A DNA stretch of 64,000 nt from Amphritea atlantica (lineage in GTDB: Bacteria; Pseudomonadota; Gammaproteobacteria; Pseudomonadales; Balneatricaceae), in contig NZ_JAHKQE010000009.1 of NCBI RefSeq assembly GCF_018860855.1, positions 62,001 through 126,000 of the forward strand, given 5' to 3'. The stretch's first letter is position 1, and each line of letters opens with the position of its first letter. The notes under the pieces were generated by a model. The model ran no database searches. It was not told the origin of the DNA and was given only the letters and a program-made list of their open reading frames with translations. A program made the position numbers and the translations under genes. Below are positions 8,172 to 18,164 of the stretch, piece after piece.

Positions 8172-10040
8172 TAATTCAACCCAACGCTCCATCAATTTTT
8201 CAAGCTGAGATTCTTTCGTTTGCAGCGCGGCTAAAGTGGCCGCAACATGTTCATGATCGCCATTATAAAAGTCAGCCGCACCGGTTTGTTCATGCAACTG
8301 CGCTATATCGCCTTCCAAGGTTTCCAACTGCCCCGGCAGTAGATCTAACTCCCGCTGCAATTTATAGCTCAATTTTTTCTTCGCAGGCGCGGCCTTTACC
8401 GGCTCTGCAGCAACTGCGGCAGATTTAGTCGATGGTTTACTCGCCGCACTATTTACCTGAGACCGCTGACGTAACCAGTCTTCATAGCCCCCCACGTATT
8501 CTTGGATTTTACCATTACCTTCGAACACCAAGGTTGAAGTAACAACATTATCCAAAAAGGCTCGGTCATGACTCACCAGCAGCAAAGTACCTTTGTATTC
8601 CAGCAGAATCTCCTCAAGCAACTCTAGGGTTTCGATATCTAGATCATTGGTCGGCTCATCAAGCACCAACAGGTTAGACGGCTGACTAAACAGCTTCGCT
8701 AACATAACCCTATTACACTCACCGCCGGACAAGGCTTTTACCGGTGTCCTAGCACGCTCTGGAGAGAACAAAAAATCACTCAAATAACTGATAATATGGC
8801 GCGATTTACCATTAATGGTAATACTTTCACGACCTTCAGAGATATTATCGATAATGGTTTTTTCAGGATCTAACTTACCGCGCAGCTGATCAAAATAGGC
8901 GACATTAAGACTGGTGCCAAGCTTGACCTCCCCCTGATCAGGCTGCAACTGTCCGAGCAGCACTTTTAACAGGGTACTTTTACCCACACCGTTCGGACCG
9001 ATTAGGCCGATTCGATCACCCCGTTGAACCGACAGCGTTAGATCACGCAGCACCGTTTCACCGTGATAGCCATGACTAACGCCTTCGACTTCAATAACGA
9101 TCTTGCCAGAACGGTCAGCCTGCTCCACTTGGAACGTTGCTTTGCCCTGCTTGTCGCGCCGCTGAGAACGTTCAACACGCAGATCTTTAAGGGCGCGCAC
9201 GCGGCCTTCATTACGGGTACGACGGGCTTTAATGCCCTGACGAATCCATTTTTCCTCTTCGGCGAGTCGCTTATCAAACAAAGCGTTATGACGCTCCTCT
9301 TCCTCAAGCATCTTCTCCTTTTGAGTCAGGTAAGCAGAATAGTTGCCGGGAAAGGAGGTCAGTTTACCGCGATCTAGCTCAACAATGCGGGTTGCCAAAC
9401 GTTCAACCAATGAACGGTCATGGGAGATAAATAGCACGCCCCCACGGAATTCCATGATCTGTTTTTCCAGCCATTCGATGGTTTCGATATCCAAATGGTT
9501 GGTCGGCTCATCAAGCAGCAAGATATCTGGCGACTGCACTAGCGCTGCACCGAGGGCTGCCCGACGACGCCAACCACCCGATAGCGCCGACATCAATTGA
9601 TCGCCATCCAACTCAAGGCGCTCAAGCACCTGTAATATTTTTTGCTCTAAATGCCAGCCATCAACCATCTCAATCTTATGCTGCAAGCGTTCAAGCTCAG
9701 CCATATCGGTATCACTTTGGCTCATCGCCAAGGCTTCATAGCGATTGAGCAGATCAACCGTTTCGGCACAGCCAGAGGCGACGACATCTCGAACCCTACG
9801 CTCATCCGCGGCCGGCAACATCTGTGACAGCTCCGCTACCCGAGCGCCGCCATCCTGCCAGATTTCACCATCATCCGTTGCCTGATGCCGTGCCAGCACT
9901 TTCAGCAGGGTCGATTTACCCGCACCATTAATGCCCACTAAGGCAACCCGCTCGCCTTTATCCAGTTGAAAGTCGATATGATCGAGCAGTTGTTTATCGC
10001 CAAAGGCGACAGAGACCTTGTCCAGTCTGATCAGAGCCAT
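8157..10040 (-). CDS. uup: ABC-F ATPase Uup
   Basis: Soluble ABC-F protein, 627 residues, acting on ribosomes and affecting transposon excision. It has two ATPase halves: Walker A GINGAGKST (about 36) and GPNGVGKST (about 350), signatures LSGGWRRRAA and LSGGECNRVM, and both LLLDEPTNHLDIE / LVLDEPTNDLDIE Walker B motifs. A C-terminal coiled coil (about 555-627), distinctive of Uup, follows a Lys/Ala-rich linker. The start at 10040 (MALIRLDKVSVAFGD) is preferred to 10070 because the family begins there and GGAT lies just upstream. Confidence 0.95.
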   Translation of the reverse strand: MALIRLDKVSVAFGDKQLLDHIDFQLDKGERVALVGINGAGKSTLLKVLARHQATDDGEIWQDGGARVAELSQMLPAADERRVRDVVASGCAETVDLLNRYEALAMSQSDTDMAELERLQHKIEMVDGWHLEQKILQVLERLELDGDQLMSALSGGWRRRAALGAALVQSPDILLLDEPTNHLDIETIEWLEKQIMEFRGGVLFISHDRSLVERLATRIVELDRGKLTSFPGNYSAYLTQKEKMLEEEERHNALFDKRLAEEEKWIRQGIKARRTRNEGRVRALKDLRVERSQRRDKQGKATFQVEQADRSGKIVIEVEGVSHGYHGETVLRDLTLSVQRGDRIGLIGPNGVGKSTLLKVLLGQLQPDQGEVKLGTSLNVAYFDQLRGKLDPEKTIIDNISEGRESITINGKSRHIISYLSDFLFSPERARTPVKALSGGECNRVMLAKLFSQPSNLLVLDEPTNDLDIETLELLEEILLEYKGTLLLVSHDRAFLDNVVTSTLVFEGNGKIQEYVGGYEDWLRQRSQVNSAASKPSTKSAAVAAEPVKAAPAKKKLSYKLQRELDLLPGQLETLEGDIAQLHEQTGAADFYNGDHEHVAATLAALQTKESQLEKLMERWVELEAMQ

Positions 10041-10250
10041 GCTTAAATCCATCAAAAACGTTGGCCGCATATTCTACAGAAAAACCACTCGGCGGTGATA
10101 CGCAATCACAATATATTTACGCTTAAATCCAATAAGAGGCCCGATATGCCGGCTCTAGATTAGATTTCATAAAATTCAGTCATATTTTTCTCGAATTTAG
10201 GGCGGTTTTGCCGCTATGATGAGATTAAATGCAGCTACCGACAAAGATGG

Positions 10251-12284
10251 ATGATGTTGATTAAAAAAAGTAATGCTAAGCGCAGCCGTCTCGTATCCAG
10301 TTTCCTTCTCTGCTTTTTCGTAGCAGGAACGGCGACTGCAAACCAATCAACCGACACGCGCCAGCTTTATCAAAAAGCACTCACGCAGCTAGATACGGAT
10401 AATCTAGACAGCTACTTGCAACTTAAAGCCCAGCTCAGCGAATACCCGCTTTACCCTTATTTGGAACAACGTGAGCTGAGGCATAATTTCAAAAACATCA
10501 CACAACAGCATATTAACCGGTATGTAACACAGTTCGCCGGACTTCCCACCGTTTATCCGCTAGAACAAAAATGGCTTAGCTACCTCGCCGCCAATAAGCG
10601 CTGGAAAGACTATATCACCGCGTATACTGACTCCACGGTTAGAAGCGAACAGGCGCAATGTCATTACCGAAACGCCTTATTGCAAACAGATCAGTCACAG
10701 CTTGCCATTAAAAACATCGACACCCTTTGGAATGCAGGACACTCTATTTCGAGCGCTTGCGATCCTGTTTTCAGTTACTGGATTGACCAACATAAAGGCC
10801 CATCAAGTACGCTGGCATATCAGCGATTCTGGAAAGCGGTCGACGGTAATAATATTAAACTCGCGCTATACCTACAGCGTTATATCAAAAATGCATCACA
10901 GAAACAGACAACTGAGCGTTTTCTTAAGGTGTACAATGAACCGGCACTGGTGAAGGACCCAAATTTCCTTCCTGGAGACACCCTCGCCAGCCGAACAACT
11001 TACTTGTACGGTATTGACCGCCTGTCGCGAAAAAGCCCTCAAGCGGCAACACAGGCTTGGTTTAAGATTCGCACCAAACGGTCATTTAGCCCTGAAGATC
11101 AACTCGAACTCAGTCAAACACTGGCACGCCGTCTGGCCAACTTACCGGATAAGCAGACCGACAAACTCCTGCAGCAACTCAATACAACTCAGGATGAGCA
11201 GATTCAGGAGCGGCGCATCAAACTCGCACTCACCGCCCTCAATTGGGAAAAAGTTCACCAACTCATCGATGAGATGCCACCCAAGGTGCAACAAGAGGAG
11301 CGCTGGGTCTATTGGAAAACGCTCTCCGCTAGCCATATCGAAGGATTACAACCGGTCTATTCTGATGCTTTCATCAAACTCAGCACCGAGCGAAGCTATT
11401 ACGGTTTACTAGCGGCCCGTATATTACAAACCGGATTTCGCCTCAACCCAATGCAGAACAAAGTTGCCGAAACAGCCGTATTGAAACTGGCCAACAGTCC
11501 TGCGATGCAGCGAATGTACGAACTATATCAACTGGACGAACGTTATTTGGCTCGACGGGAGTGGAACCAACTAACCCATGACTTCGATGCTGATCAACTG
11601 CGCACTGCCGCTACCGTATTGCACCGCTGGGGCTGGCATAATATGGCCATCATCGGGATAGCCAAAGCCAAATACTGGGATGATATCGCCCTGCGTTTCC
11701 CTATGCCTTACTCGGATACCTTTGCAAAACTGGCAGGCAAGTTCAATATTGACACCAACTGGGCACGCGCGATTGCTCGCCAAGAAAGTGCCTACCAGCC
11801 CCGCGCTCGCTCTCGGGTCGGCGCTCGCGGACTGATGCAGTTAATGCCGAAAACAGCCCAAATGACTGCCAAGCATCATAAAATCCCTTACAAAAACACT
11901 AACGACCTGTATCAACCCGCCACCAATATCAATCTAGGGGTTGCCTATCTTGCGGAGATGCAGAAAAAGTTCGACAACAATCAGGTATATGCGACGGCTG
12001 CTTATAATGCGGGACCAAGCCGCGTCAACCGCTGGCTAAAACAGCGCGGGGAACTACCTATCGACATCTGGATCGAAACGATTCCGTTCAATGAAACCCG
12101 TCGCTATGTGATGAATGTAATGGCTTATCATGCGGTTTATCGCACCTTAGCAGGCAAGCCTGCTCACCTTCCCGAAGGCCAAACCGCTTTTCGCGTCGCG
12201 CTGCAAAGCTCAACGGGCGCTAATCAGGCTGAAGAGCTGAGAGATTACATCCGCCATAATAATTCACCCATATCGACCCAATAA
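10251..12284 (+). CDS. slt: Soluble lytic murein transglycosylase
   Basis: Periplasmic enzyme that cleaves the MurNAc-GlcNAc bond to make 1,6-anhydro muropeptides. 677 residues. The Sec signal peptide (about 1-30, ending GTATA-NQ) follows a basic MMLIKKSNAKRSR start. A long helical superhelix makes up the middle. The C-terminal SLT domain (about 490-620) has the catalytic glutamate in ARQESAYQPRARS, then GARGLMQLMP and TAAYNAGPSRV. Length and order match Slt70. tatD follows after 5 bp, probably in the same transcript. Confidence 0.95.
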   Translation: MMLIKKSNAKRSRLVSSFLLCFFVAGTATANQSTDTRQLYQKALTQLDTDNLDSYLQLKAQLSEYPLYPYLEQRELRHNFKNITQQHINRYVTQFAGLPTVYPLEQKWLSYLAANKRWKDYITAYTDSTVRSEQAQCHYRNALLQTDQSQLAIKNIDTLWNAGHSISSACDPVFSYWIDQHKGPSSTLAYQRFWKAVDGNNIKLALYLQRYIKNASQKQTTERFLKVYNEPALVKDPNFLPGDTLASRTTYLYGIDRLSRKSPQAATQAWFKIRTKRSFSPEDQLELSQTLARRLANLPDKQTDKLLQQLNTTQDEQIQERRIKLALTALNWEKVHQLIDEMPPKVQQEERWVYWKTLSASHIEGLQPVYSDAFIKLSTERSYYGLLAARILQTGFRLNPMQNKVAETAVLKLANSPAMQRMYELYQLDERYLARREWNQLTHDFDADQLRTAATVLHRWGWHNMAIIGIAKAKYWDDIALRFPMPYSDTFAKLAGKFNIDTNWARAIARQESAYQPRARSRVGARGLMQLMPKTAQMTAKHHKIPYKNTNDLYQPATNINLGVAYLAEMQKKFDNNQVYATAAYNAGPSRVNRWLKQRGELPIDIWIETIPFNETRRYVMNVMAYHAVYRTLAGKPAHLPEGQTAFRVALQSSTGANQAEELRDYIRHNNSPISTQ

Positions 12285-12289
12285 TACTC

Positions 12290-13111
12290 ATGAGCGAGAT
12301 AAACGAGACCTACGCCCTCACGGATATCGGCGTCAATCTGACCGATAGTGCATTTGACCCCGATCGGGAAACGGTTATTAACGAGGCGGCTAAGGTCGGC
12401 GTGAGACGGATGTTAGTGACCGGCACGACGGCAACCGAAAGTGAACAGGCCGTTGAGTTGTGTCAACAATACCCCGGCCAACTGTTTTGCACCGCCGGCG
12501 TCCACCCACACTACAGCAAAGACTTTTCAGCGCAGGTTCGTAGCACCTTGCTCGCCCTGCTAAAACAGCCTCAGGTGGTCGCTGTCGGTGAGACTGGGCT
12601 CGACTTTAACCGGAATTTTTCCACACCAGAACAGCAGATCAGGGCATTTGAGCAACAACTAGAACTCGCCAGTGAAACAGGGCTACCTCTGTTCCTGCAT
12701 GAACGGGATGCTCATAAGCAACAGATAGAGATGCTCAGGCAGTACCGTGACGTGATCCACGGCGGGGTCGCACACTGCTTCACCGGCACCCGAAAAGAGC
12801 TTTACAACTATCTGGATCTTGACTTATATATCGGCATTACGGGGTGGATCTGCGATGAACGTCGTGGCCGAGAACTGCTCAATCTCGTTAAAGAGATTCC
12901 CGCTGAGCGGCTGCTTTTAGAGACCGATGCCCCCTACTTGCTACCTCGCAACCTCAAACCAAAGCCGAAAAGTCGCCGCAATCTGCCTGCCTATCTGCCG
13001 CATATTCTACAAGAGGTTGCCTTAGCTAGAGGCTGCGATGCTGACACACTGGCACAGCAAACAGAAGTGAATGGACAACGCTTATTTGCTTTTGATCAAT
13101 CCTGCGCATAA
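12290..13111 (+). CDS. tatD: TatD-family metal-dependent DNase
   Basis: TIM-barrel metallo-hydrolase with 3'-5' exonuclease activity in DNA repair. 273 residues. Metal ligands are visible: DIGVNLTD at the N-terminus, AGVHPHYS, GETGLDFNRNFS, FLHERDAH, AHCFTG and ETDAPYLLPRNL. The DIGVNL start and RNLKPKPKSRRN loop favour TatD over YcfH or YjjV. It follows slt closely, and its last 16 bases overlap the convergent glutaredoxin-like gene. Confidence 0.9.
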   Translation: MSEINETYALTDIGVNLTDSAFDPDRETVINEAAKVGVRRMLVTGTTATESEQAVELCQQYPGQLFCTAGVHPHYSKDFSAQVRSTLLALLKQPQVVAVGETGLDFNRNFSTPEQQIRAFEQQLELASETGLPLFLHERDAHKQQIEMLRQYRDVIHGGVAHCFTGTRKELYNYLDLDLYIGITGWICDERRGRELLNLVKEIPAERLLLETDAPYLLPRNLKPKPKSRRNLPAYLPHILQEVALARGCDADTLAQQTEVNGQRLFAFDQSCA

Positions 13112-13350
13112 ACGCTAGCCAGAAAATCCCGAACATTGTTAGCATCAAATGGCCAGCGCAACTCAAGACCGCTGGCCTCATCAACCAATACAGGAATCAG
13201 CACAGCATACTTCGCCATGAGTTCATCATCGTAGGCGATATCTACCTCATCCAGCAGATGCTGCTGAGGATCAAGGCTTCCTATCAATACCTCAGCGGCG
13301 GTATCACATAGATGACAACCAACACTGCTCATCAGTAAAAACTGGCGCAT
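13096..13350 (-). CDS. Glutaredoxin-like protein (DUF836 type)
   Basis: 84 residues with a thioredoxin fold. The redox motif C-x2-C is in SSVGCHLCDTAAEVL near residue 13, and the cis-proline segment is KYAVLIPVLVDEASG. The short length and the HLCD motif fit the glutaredoxin family formerly called DUF836, whose partners are unknown. It is convergent with tatD, overlapping 16 bp. Confidence 0.85.
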   Translation of the reverse strand: MRQFLLMSSVGCHLCDTAAEVLIGSLDPQQHLLDEVDIAYDDELMAKYAVLIPVLVDEASGLELRWPFDANNVRDFLASVYAQD

Positions 13351-13839
13351 TACATCTCCTTAATCATTTAGCTCACATATTAACTCACTCAATTAGGCAC
13401 TTAATCGGGCAACTTAATCGGGAAAAAGAGTATATACCACCAGAGCTATCGTTTTGACAGCGGTAGGCGATATCACCCAGCGAGCACTAACAGAACACCA
13501 TGACCGACTAAACCCCAAACAAGCAACTTCTGGGCAAAATATGATTAGCCTCACTTAAAACAGGTATATTTTTAACCTTGCAACATATCGATGTTATTAT
13601 TTAGTCATCAACTAGGCGTTGCTCCCCGCATTGTCTGACTAAAGTAGTGTAATTGAAGCTTGCTGCGCCGCATCAAGTTGTCTATGCTCAATAACTCTGT
13701 TTCAACAATAGATTGGTTAAGCTCGGAATATTGAGCAATAGATACAGAGCGTCAGGCAATAATAACAATACACGGGTGGCGGCTCTCCTAAAACGTTAGC
13801 TCCGCTGACTAAGTCAGGCTTCAGAAAGAAGGCAGTTTT
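13351..13839. other. Gene-free region upstream of phaC
   Basis: 489 bases between the divergent glutaredoxin-like gene and phaC. It is AT-rich around 13540-13610 with no convincing -35/-10 pair at normal spacing, no long inverted repeat and no open frame with coding character. It probably holds the phaC promoter and leader. The phaC ribosome site AGAAGG is at its end. Confidence 0.6.
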
Positions 13840-15582
13840 ATGGACAACAACAGCAACATTCTCTCTAATCCACAAGAATTTATTAATTATCTCAACACCG
13901 AAAGCAAAAAAATTCTTGAGAAATACTCTCAAGGCGGTCATGAGGAGATGTATAAGAAGTTCACCCAGTCATGGACAGACTTGGCTTCACGCTCTTTTGA
14001 AGACCCCTCCGTGTGGGTTCGTGTCATCACGGACTACCAACAAGCTCAAATTAGCTTATGGCAGAACATTCTATCCGGCAAAGCCGTAGACAAACCGATC
14101 GCAGAGCCACAGAAAGGCGATCGTCGTTTTGCCGCTGAAGAGTGGAGCGAAAATCCTGTATTCTCTTACATTAAGCAATCTTACCTGCTGACCGCCGAAC
14201 TGCTCCAAGATATGGCATCTAAAGCCAACCTGAGCGAGAACGAACAACGTAAGCTGGAGTTTTATACTCAGGAATATACCAATGCAATGTCACCAACCAA
14301 CTTTGCACTGACCAATCCTGAAGTACTTCAGCAAGCACTTGAAACCAAAGGTCAAAGCTTGGTCGACGGCCTGCAGAACTTGTTGAGCGATGTTGAAAAA
14401 GGTCGTATCACGATGACCGACGAGTCAGCATTCACCCTCGGTGAAAATATTGCGACCTCTGAAGGTGCGGTTGTTTTCGAAAACGAAATGCTGCAACTGA
14501 TCCAATACAAGCCAAAAACTGAACAGGTTTATAGCCGCCCAACGCTGATTATCCCCCCTTGTATCAACAAGTTTTATATTCTTGATCTGCAGGAACATAA
14601 CTCCTACGTTAAATACTGCGTTGAAGAGGGACAAACCGTCTTCTTGGTTTCTTGGGTTAACCCAACCACAGAACAACGGGATCTGTCTTGGGATGACTAT
14701 ATCGAAAACGGCACCATGAAGGCGATTGATGCGGTCAAAAAGATCACGGATCAAGAAAAGATCAACTGCGTCTCTTGGTGTATCGGCGGCACAATGCTCG
14801 CGTCAACGCTAGCGGTTATGGCCAAACGTAAAGATGATTCTGTTGCTTCAGCAACCTTCTTGACAACCTTGACCGACTTTACCGACCCTGGCGACCTGAG
14901 AGTCTTTATCGATGAACAGCAAGTTAAACAGCTTACCGACAAAGTCGATGAGCAAGGTTTACTGAATGGCCGCGACCTCGCCACATCCTTTAACATGTTG
15001 CGCTCCAACGACCTAATCTGGTCCTATGTGGTTAACAACTACCTTAAAGGTCAGAATCCTGCTCCCTTTGACATTCTTTACTGGAACTCTGACTCCACCA
15101 ACCTGCCAGCCAATATGTACACCTACTATATCAACGAGATGTACATTAAAAACAAACTGGCAGAACCGGGCGGTTTAACTATTTGCGGTGAATCTATCGA
15201 TCTACGTGATATCAAAGTTCCGGCCTACTTCATGTCAGCCATCGATGATCACATTGCTCCTTGGAAAGGCACCTTTATAGGTACCGAACTTATGCAGGGT
15301 AAAATCGAATTCGTACTTGGGGCTAGTGGACACGTTGCTGGTGTCGTTAACCCGGCATCGAAAAACCGTCGCAACTACTGGACCGGCGGCGAGTTAGGCC
15401 AGGGAGCCGATCACTGGTTTGAAACCGCCGAGCGCCAAGAAGGCAGCTGGTGGCCAAATTGGGCGAAATGGCTCAAACCTAAAGCAGGTAAAAAAGTAGA
15501 CGCACCAAAAGACTATGGTAATGCTGAGTTTAAAGTAATCGAACCAGCACCCGGCCGTTATGTTGCGAGTCGCATCGACTAG
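13840..15582 (+). CDS. phaC: Class I poly(3-hydroxyalkanoate) synthase
   Basis: Polymerises 3-hydroxyacyl-CoA into storage polyester on granules. 580 residues, class I size. The N-terminal domain (about 1-200) precedes an alpha/beta-hydrolase core. The nucleophile cysteine is in CVSWCIGGTM near residue 312, the aspartate in MSAIDDHIAPW near 470 and the histidine in GASGHVAGVVNP near 500. The lipase-like box is S-x-C-x-G rather than the usual G-x-C-x-G. No phaA, phaB, phasin or phaR gene is next to it. Confidence 0.93.
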   Translation: MDNNSNILSNPQEFINYLNTESKKILEKYSQGGHEEMYKKFTQSWTDLASRSFEDPSVWVRVITDYQQAQISLWQNILSGKAVDKPIAEPQKGDRRFAAEEWSENPVFSYIKQSYLLTAELLQDMASKANLSENEQRKLEFYTQEYTNAMSPTNFALTNPEVLQQALETKGQSLVDGLQNLLSDVEKGRITMTDESAFTLGENIATSEGAVVFENEMLQLIQYKPKTEQVYSRPTLIIPPCINKFYILDLQEHNSYVKYCVEEGQTVFLVSWVNPTTEQRDLSWDDYIENGTMKAIDAVKKITDQEKINCVSWCIGGTMLASTLAVMAKRKDDSVASATFLTTLTDFTDPGDLRVFIDEQQVKQLTDKVDEQGLLNGRDLATSFNMLRSNDLIWSYVVNNYLKGQNPAPFDILYWNSDSTNLPANMYTYYINEMYIKNKLAEPGGLTICGESIDLRDIKVPAYFMSAIDDHIAPWKGTFIGTELMQGKIEFVLGASGHVAGVVNPASKNRRNYWTGGELGQGADHWFETAERQEGSWWPNWAKWLKPKAGKKVDAPKDYGNAEFKVIEPAPGRYVASRID

Positions 15583-15603
15583 CCACTATCGCAGTCACTC
15601 AGA

Positions 15604-15630
15604 AACCGGGGCCTGCGCTCCGGTTTTTTT
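15604..15630 (+). terminator. phaC terminator
   Basis: AACCGGGGC pairs with GCTCCGGTT (one G-T pair) around a CTGC loop, followed by seven T: a canonical intrinsic terminator 22 bp after the phaC stop. Confidence 0.9.
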
Positions 15631-15660
15631 ATTTCCGTCACTTTGATAATTTGATCGCCA

Positions 15661-17004
15661 TTGAAATACACATCGCTATGCTCTCTGCGTGAGAGCCGAA
15701 ACATACTCTCACTCGCCATCCCTATTCTAATTGCAGAGCTATCAAAGGCGGCCATGGGCTTTGTCGATACGCTGATGGCAGCCCGCTATAGCGCTGAAGA
15801 CTTAGCCGCGGTGGCGCTAGGCTCAGGTATCTGGTTACCGGTACTGATTTCACTCAGCAGTGTGTTGATGGCGGTTACCCCGATGGTAGCAAACCATGCA
15901 GGCAACAGTCAGTTACGCAGAACGCGGCTGATCTTTCATCAAGGGGTATTGATTGCGCTGTGCGTCAGTGTGCTAGCTTGGCTAATCTTACGCAATATGG
16001 CCCCCGTGTTAGAGATGATGCAGGTTAGCGGCTGCTTGAAAGCTAAGACATTGGGCTATCTCGAAGCGTTATCATGGGGCGTGCCCGGCATTATGCTGTA
16101 TCAAGCCTGCCGCAGTTATTCTGAAGGCCTCGGTAAGACTCAGCCGTTAATGAAAATCGGGCTGTTTGCGTTGCTCTGCAATATCCCGCTGAACTACGTG
16201 TTAATTTACGGTAAGTTTGGTTTTCCAGAACTCGGCGGCGTGGGCTGTGGCTGGGCAACCACCATCGTGATGTGGATCATGGCGTTCAGCGGAGCCGCAT
16301 ATTTGCGCTACTCTCGTCATTTTCGTCACCTGAACCTCATTATTCGGCCCCGCTTTAAAGCCGTTTACTTCACCAACATTCTTCGTATTGGTGTCCCGAT
16401 CGGTTTTACCATGCTGATAGAAGTCAGTATGTTTTCCGTTATCGCCCTACTAATTGCCCGCTTAGGTGAACAGGTTATTGCCGCCCATCAAATCACGCTC
16501 AGCTTTACTGGCATGGTGTTTATGATCCCGCTGAGTATCGCCATGGCCCTGACCATCAGAATCGGTCAGTGTATCGGCCGTAAAGACTATTATGGTGCTC
16601 GAGTCACCGCAGCCAGCGGTTATATGATCGTGATCTTAACATCCATCACCACCTGCACACTGATCGCCCTACTTTCCGTGCCGATCGCGCGGCTCTATAC
16701 CTCTGATCATGACATTATTACCCTCGCCAGCAGCCTATTACTGATCGCCGCGATATTTCAAATACCCGATGCAATTCAAGTGGCCAGCGCCGGCTTGCTC
16801 CGAGGGCATAAGGATACTGTCTACCCACTGCTGATTGTCTTTACCGCTTATTGGTTGGTCGGACTACCTCTGGGGTACACCCTCGGCCTAACCGATTTAA
16901 TTACGCCCGCCTCTGGCCCCAAAGGTTTCTGGCTAGGCATGATCGCAGGTTTAACCGTTGGCGCTATACTGTTGTTACTTCGTTACCGACATATTAAACG
17001 ATAA
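15661..17004 (+). CDS. norM: MATE-family multidrug/Na+ antiporter, NorM-like
   Basis: Inner-membrane exporter of cationic compounds driven by Na+ or H+. 447 residues, about twelve hydrophobic segments. The family start LSLAIPILIAELSKAAMGFVDTLMA and the repeat half beginning ILRIGVPIGFTMLIEV are clear. A TTG at 15661 is used as start: an in-frame stop lies nine bases upstream and no ATG fits, though no strong ribosome site is seen. Its stop overlaps the next ATG by one base, so the lipoprotein gene is translationally coupled. Confidence 0.85.
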   Translation: MKYTSLCSLRESRNILSLAIPILIAELSKAAMGFVDTLMAARYSAEDLAAVALGSGIWLPVLISLSSVLMAVTPMVANHAGNSQLRRTRLIFHQGVLIALCVSVLAWLILRNMAPVLEMMQVSGCLKAKTLGYLEALSWGVPGIMLYQACRSYSEGLGKTQPLMKIGLFALLCNIPLNYVLIYGKFGFPELGGVGCGWATTIVMWIMAFSGAAYLRYSRHFRHLNLIIRPRFKAVYFTNILRIGVPIGFTMLIEVSMFSVIALLIARLGEQVIAAHQITLSFTGMVFMIPLSIAMALTIRIGQCIGRKDYYGARVTAASGYMIVILTSITTCTLIALLSVPIARLYTSDHDIITLASSLLLIAAIFQIPDAIQVASAGLLRGHKDTVYPLLIVFTAYWLVGLPLGYTLGLTDLITPASGPKGFWLGMIAGLTVGAILLLLRYRHIKR

Positions 17005-18083
17005 TGCCAAACCGTTACTTTATAATGCTGAGTATGACTTTACTGCTGCTAGGCTGTGAGCAGCGGCCGGTAGAGTCGATGCTGGAAAGATACAGTAACC
17101 GCGTAGCGAATAGCTTAGACAGCGATGCACAATTAGACCTCAATATTTCACTCGACCTCCCCCTTTACCCGCGCAGACGCGAACGTATTCGTTCAGTAAC
17201 CGATCTTCGACAAGGATTACTCGACGTTTTAAAGTTGCGTCATTGCCAGTTAATTCCATTGGTCGCCAAACGCAACAGCTCCCTAGGCAAGGTGATGCCA
17301 CCCTCTCGTCAGCTGGTCTATGAAATACAGTTTCTCAGCCGACTCAATAATTGTCGGCAGACATTACGACAGAGCCAAGCTGATGAGGAACTGACTCAAC
17401 AACTTGACGAAATTTATCGTATCAAAAAAGAGAGTTTCGAAGCCTCACTTTGGAACGGTATATTTACCAGCGAAGCGATTGAACGTAATTTTTCACACTC
17501 AGAAGCAGCGCTGCCTCTTGAGGGAGATGGCGGTTTCAGTCAGACCCGACAAGCGCTAGAAGCCTTCAACCGCATCGCCGCGCTCAATAATATCATTCAC
17601 AATCAAACACGATGGGACGAACCGAACAACCTAGATCAGCTGGAACCCCACTATCAAGCGCTATCGACATTGCGTTACGGTAGTCGCTGGCTCCGCTCTA
17701 TTTATTTGATGACTTACACTCTGAATCATACCGCCAGTGTGATTGAGCAGAGACTGCAACAACGCCCTCTATGCTACAACCAACAAGCGACCCCAAAGGC
17801 GTTGATCGTAAAAAACGTCTTCAATAAATATTATGCCGGTGAACTACAACCCTATATGGCCAAAATTGATCGTGATGGCCGTGAATGGTTGCGTCTGAAT
17901 CAACAGCTATTGGCGAATTTCAATTATATTCCAGCGACGATGCTACAATATCAAGCTTTAATGCTAACCATGAATAGCCCTTTTTGGCAGCACTATACCC
18001 AAGCCAGAGATCGCCATACACAAGCATGGCAACGACTCCTCAAGCAGTGCAACCTAATGCCCAACGGCGGGCAATCAGGCTAA
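17004..18083 (+). CDS. DUF3080-family lipoprotein
   Basis: 359 residues. A short lipoprotein signal ends in the lipobox LLLLGC (cysteine about residue 18), so it is lipid-anchored in the periplasm or outer membrane. The mature part is helical with LYPRRRERIRSVTDLRQGLLDVLKLRHC, typical of the DUF3080 family. Function is unknown. It overlaps the MATE gene by one base, implying one operon, which does not by itself make it part of an efflux complex. Confidence 0.82.
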   Translation: MPNRYFIMLSMTLLLLGCEQRPVESMLERYSNRVANSLDSDAQLDLNISLDLPLYPRRRERIRSVTDLRQGLLDVLKLRHCQLIPLVAKRNSSLGKVMPPSRQLVYEIQFLSRLNNCRQTLRQSQADEELTQQLDEIYRIKKESFEASLWNGIFTSEAIERNFSHSEAALPLEGDGGFSQTRQALEAFNRIAALNNIIHNQTRWDEPNNLDQLEPHYQALSTLRYGSRWLRSIYLMTYTLNHTASVIEQRLQQRPLCYNQQATPKALIVKNVFNKYYAGELQPYMAKIDRDGREWLRLNQQLLANFNYIPATMLQYQALMLTMNSPFWQHYTQARDRHTQAWQRLLKQCNLMPNGGQSG

Positions 18084-18164
18084 CACCATTTTGAGTAAAT
18101 AAAACAGGTGTTATGCGATGGAGTATGAAACAATAAAGACATTTTTAATCATCATCGGTTCGTC

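Noticed and set aside
13717-13941. Minus-strand 74-residue frame at the phaC start
   Set aside because: Overlaps the phaC start and ribosome site; no coding signs.
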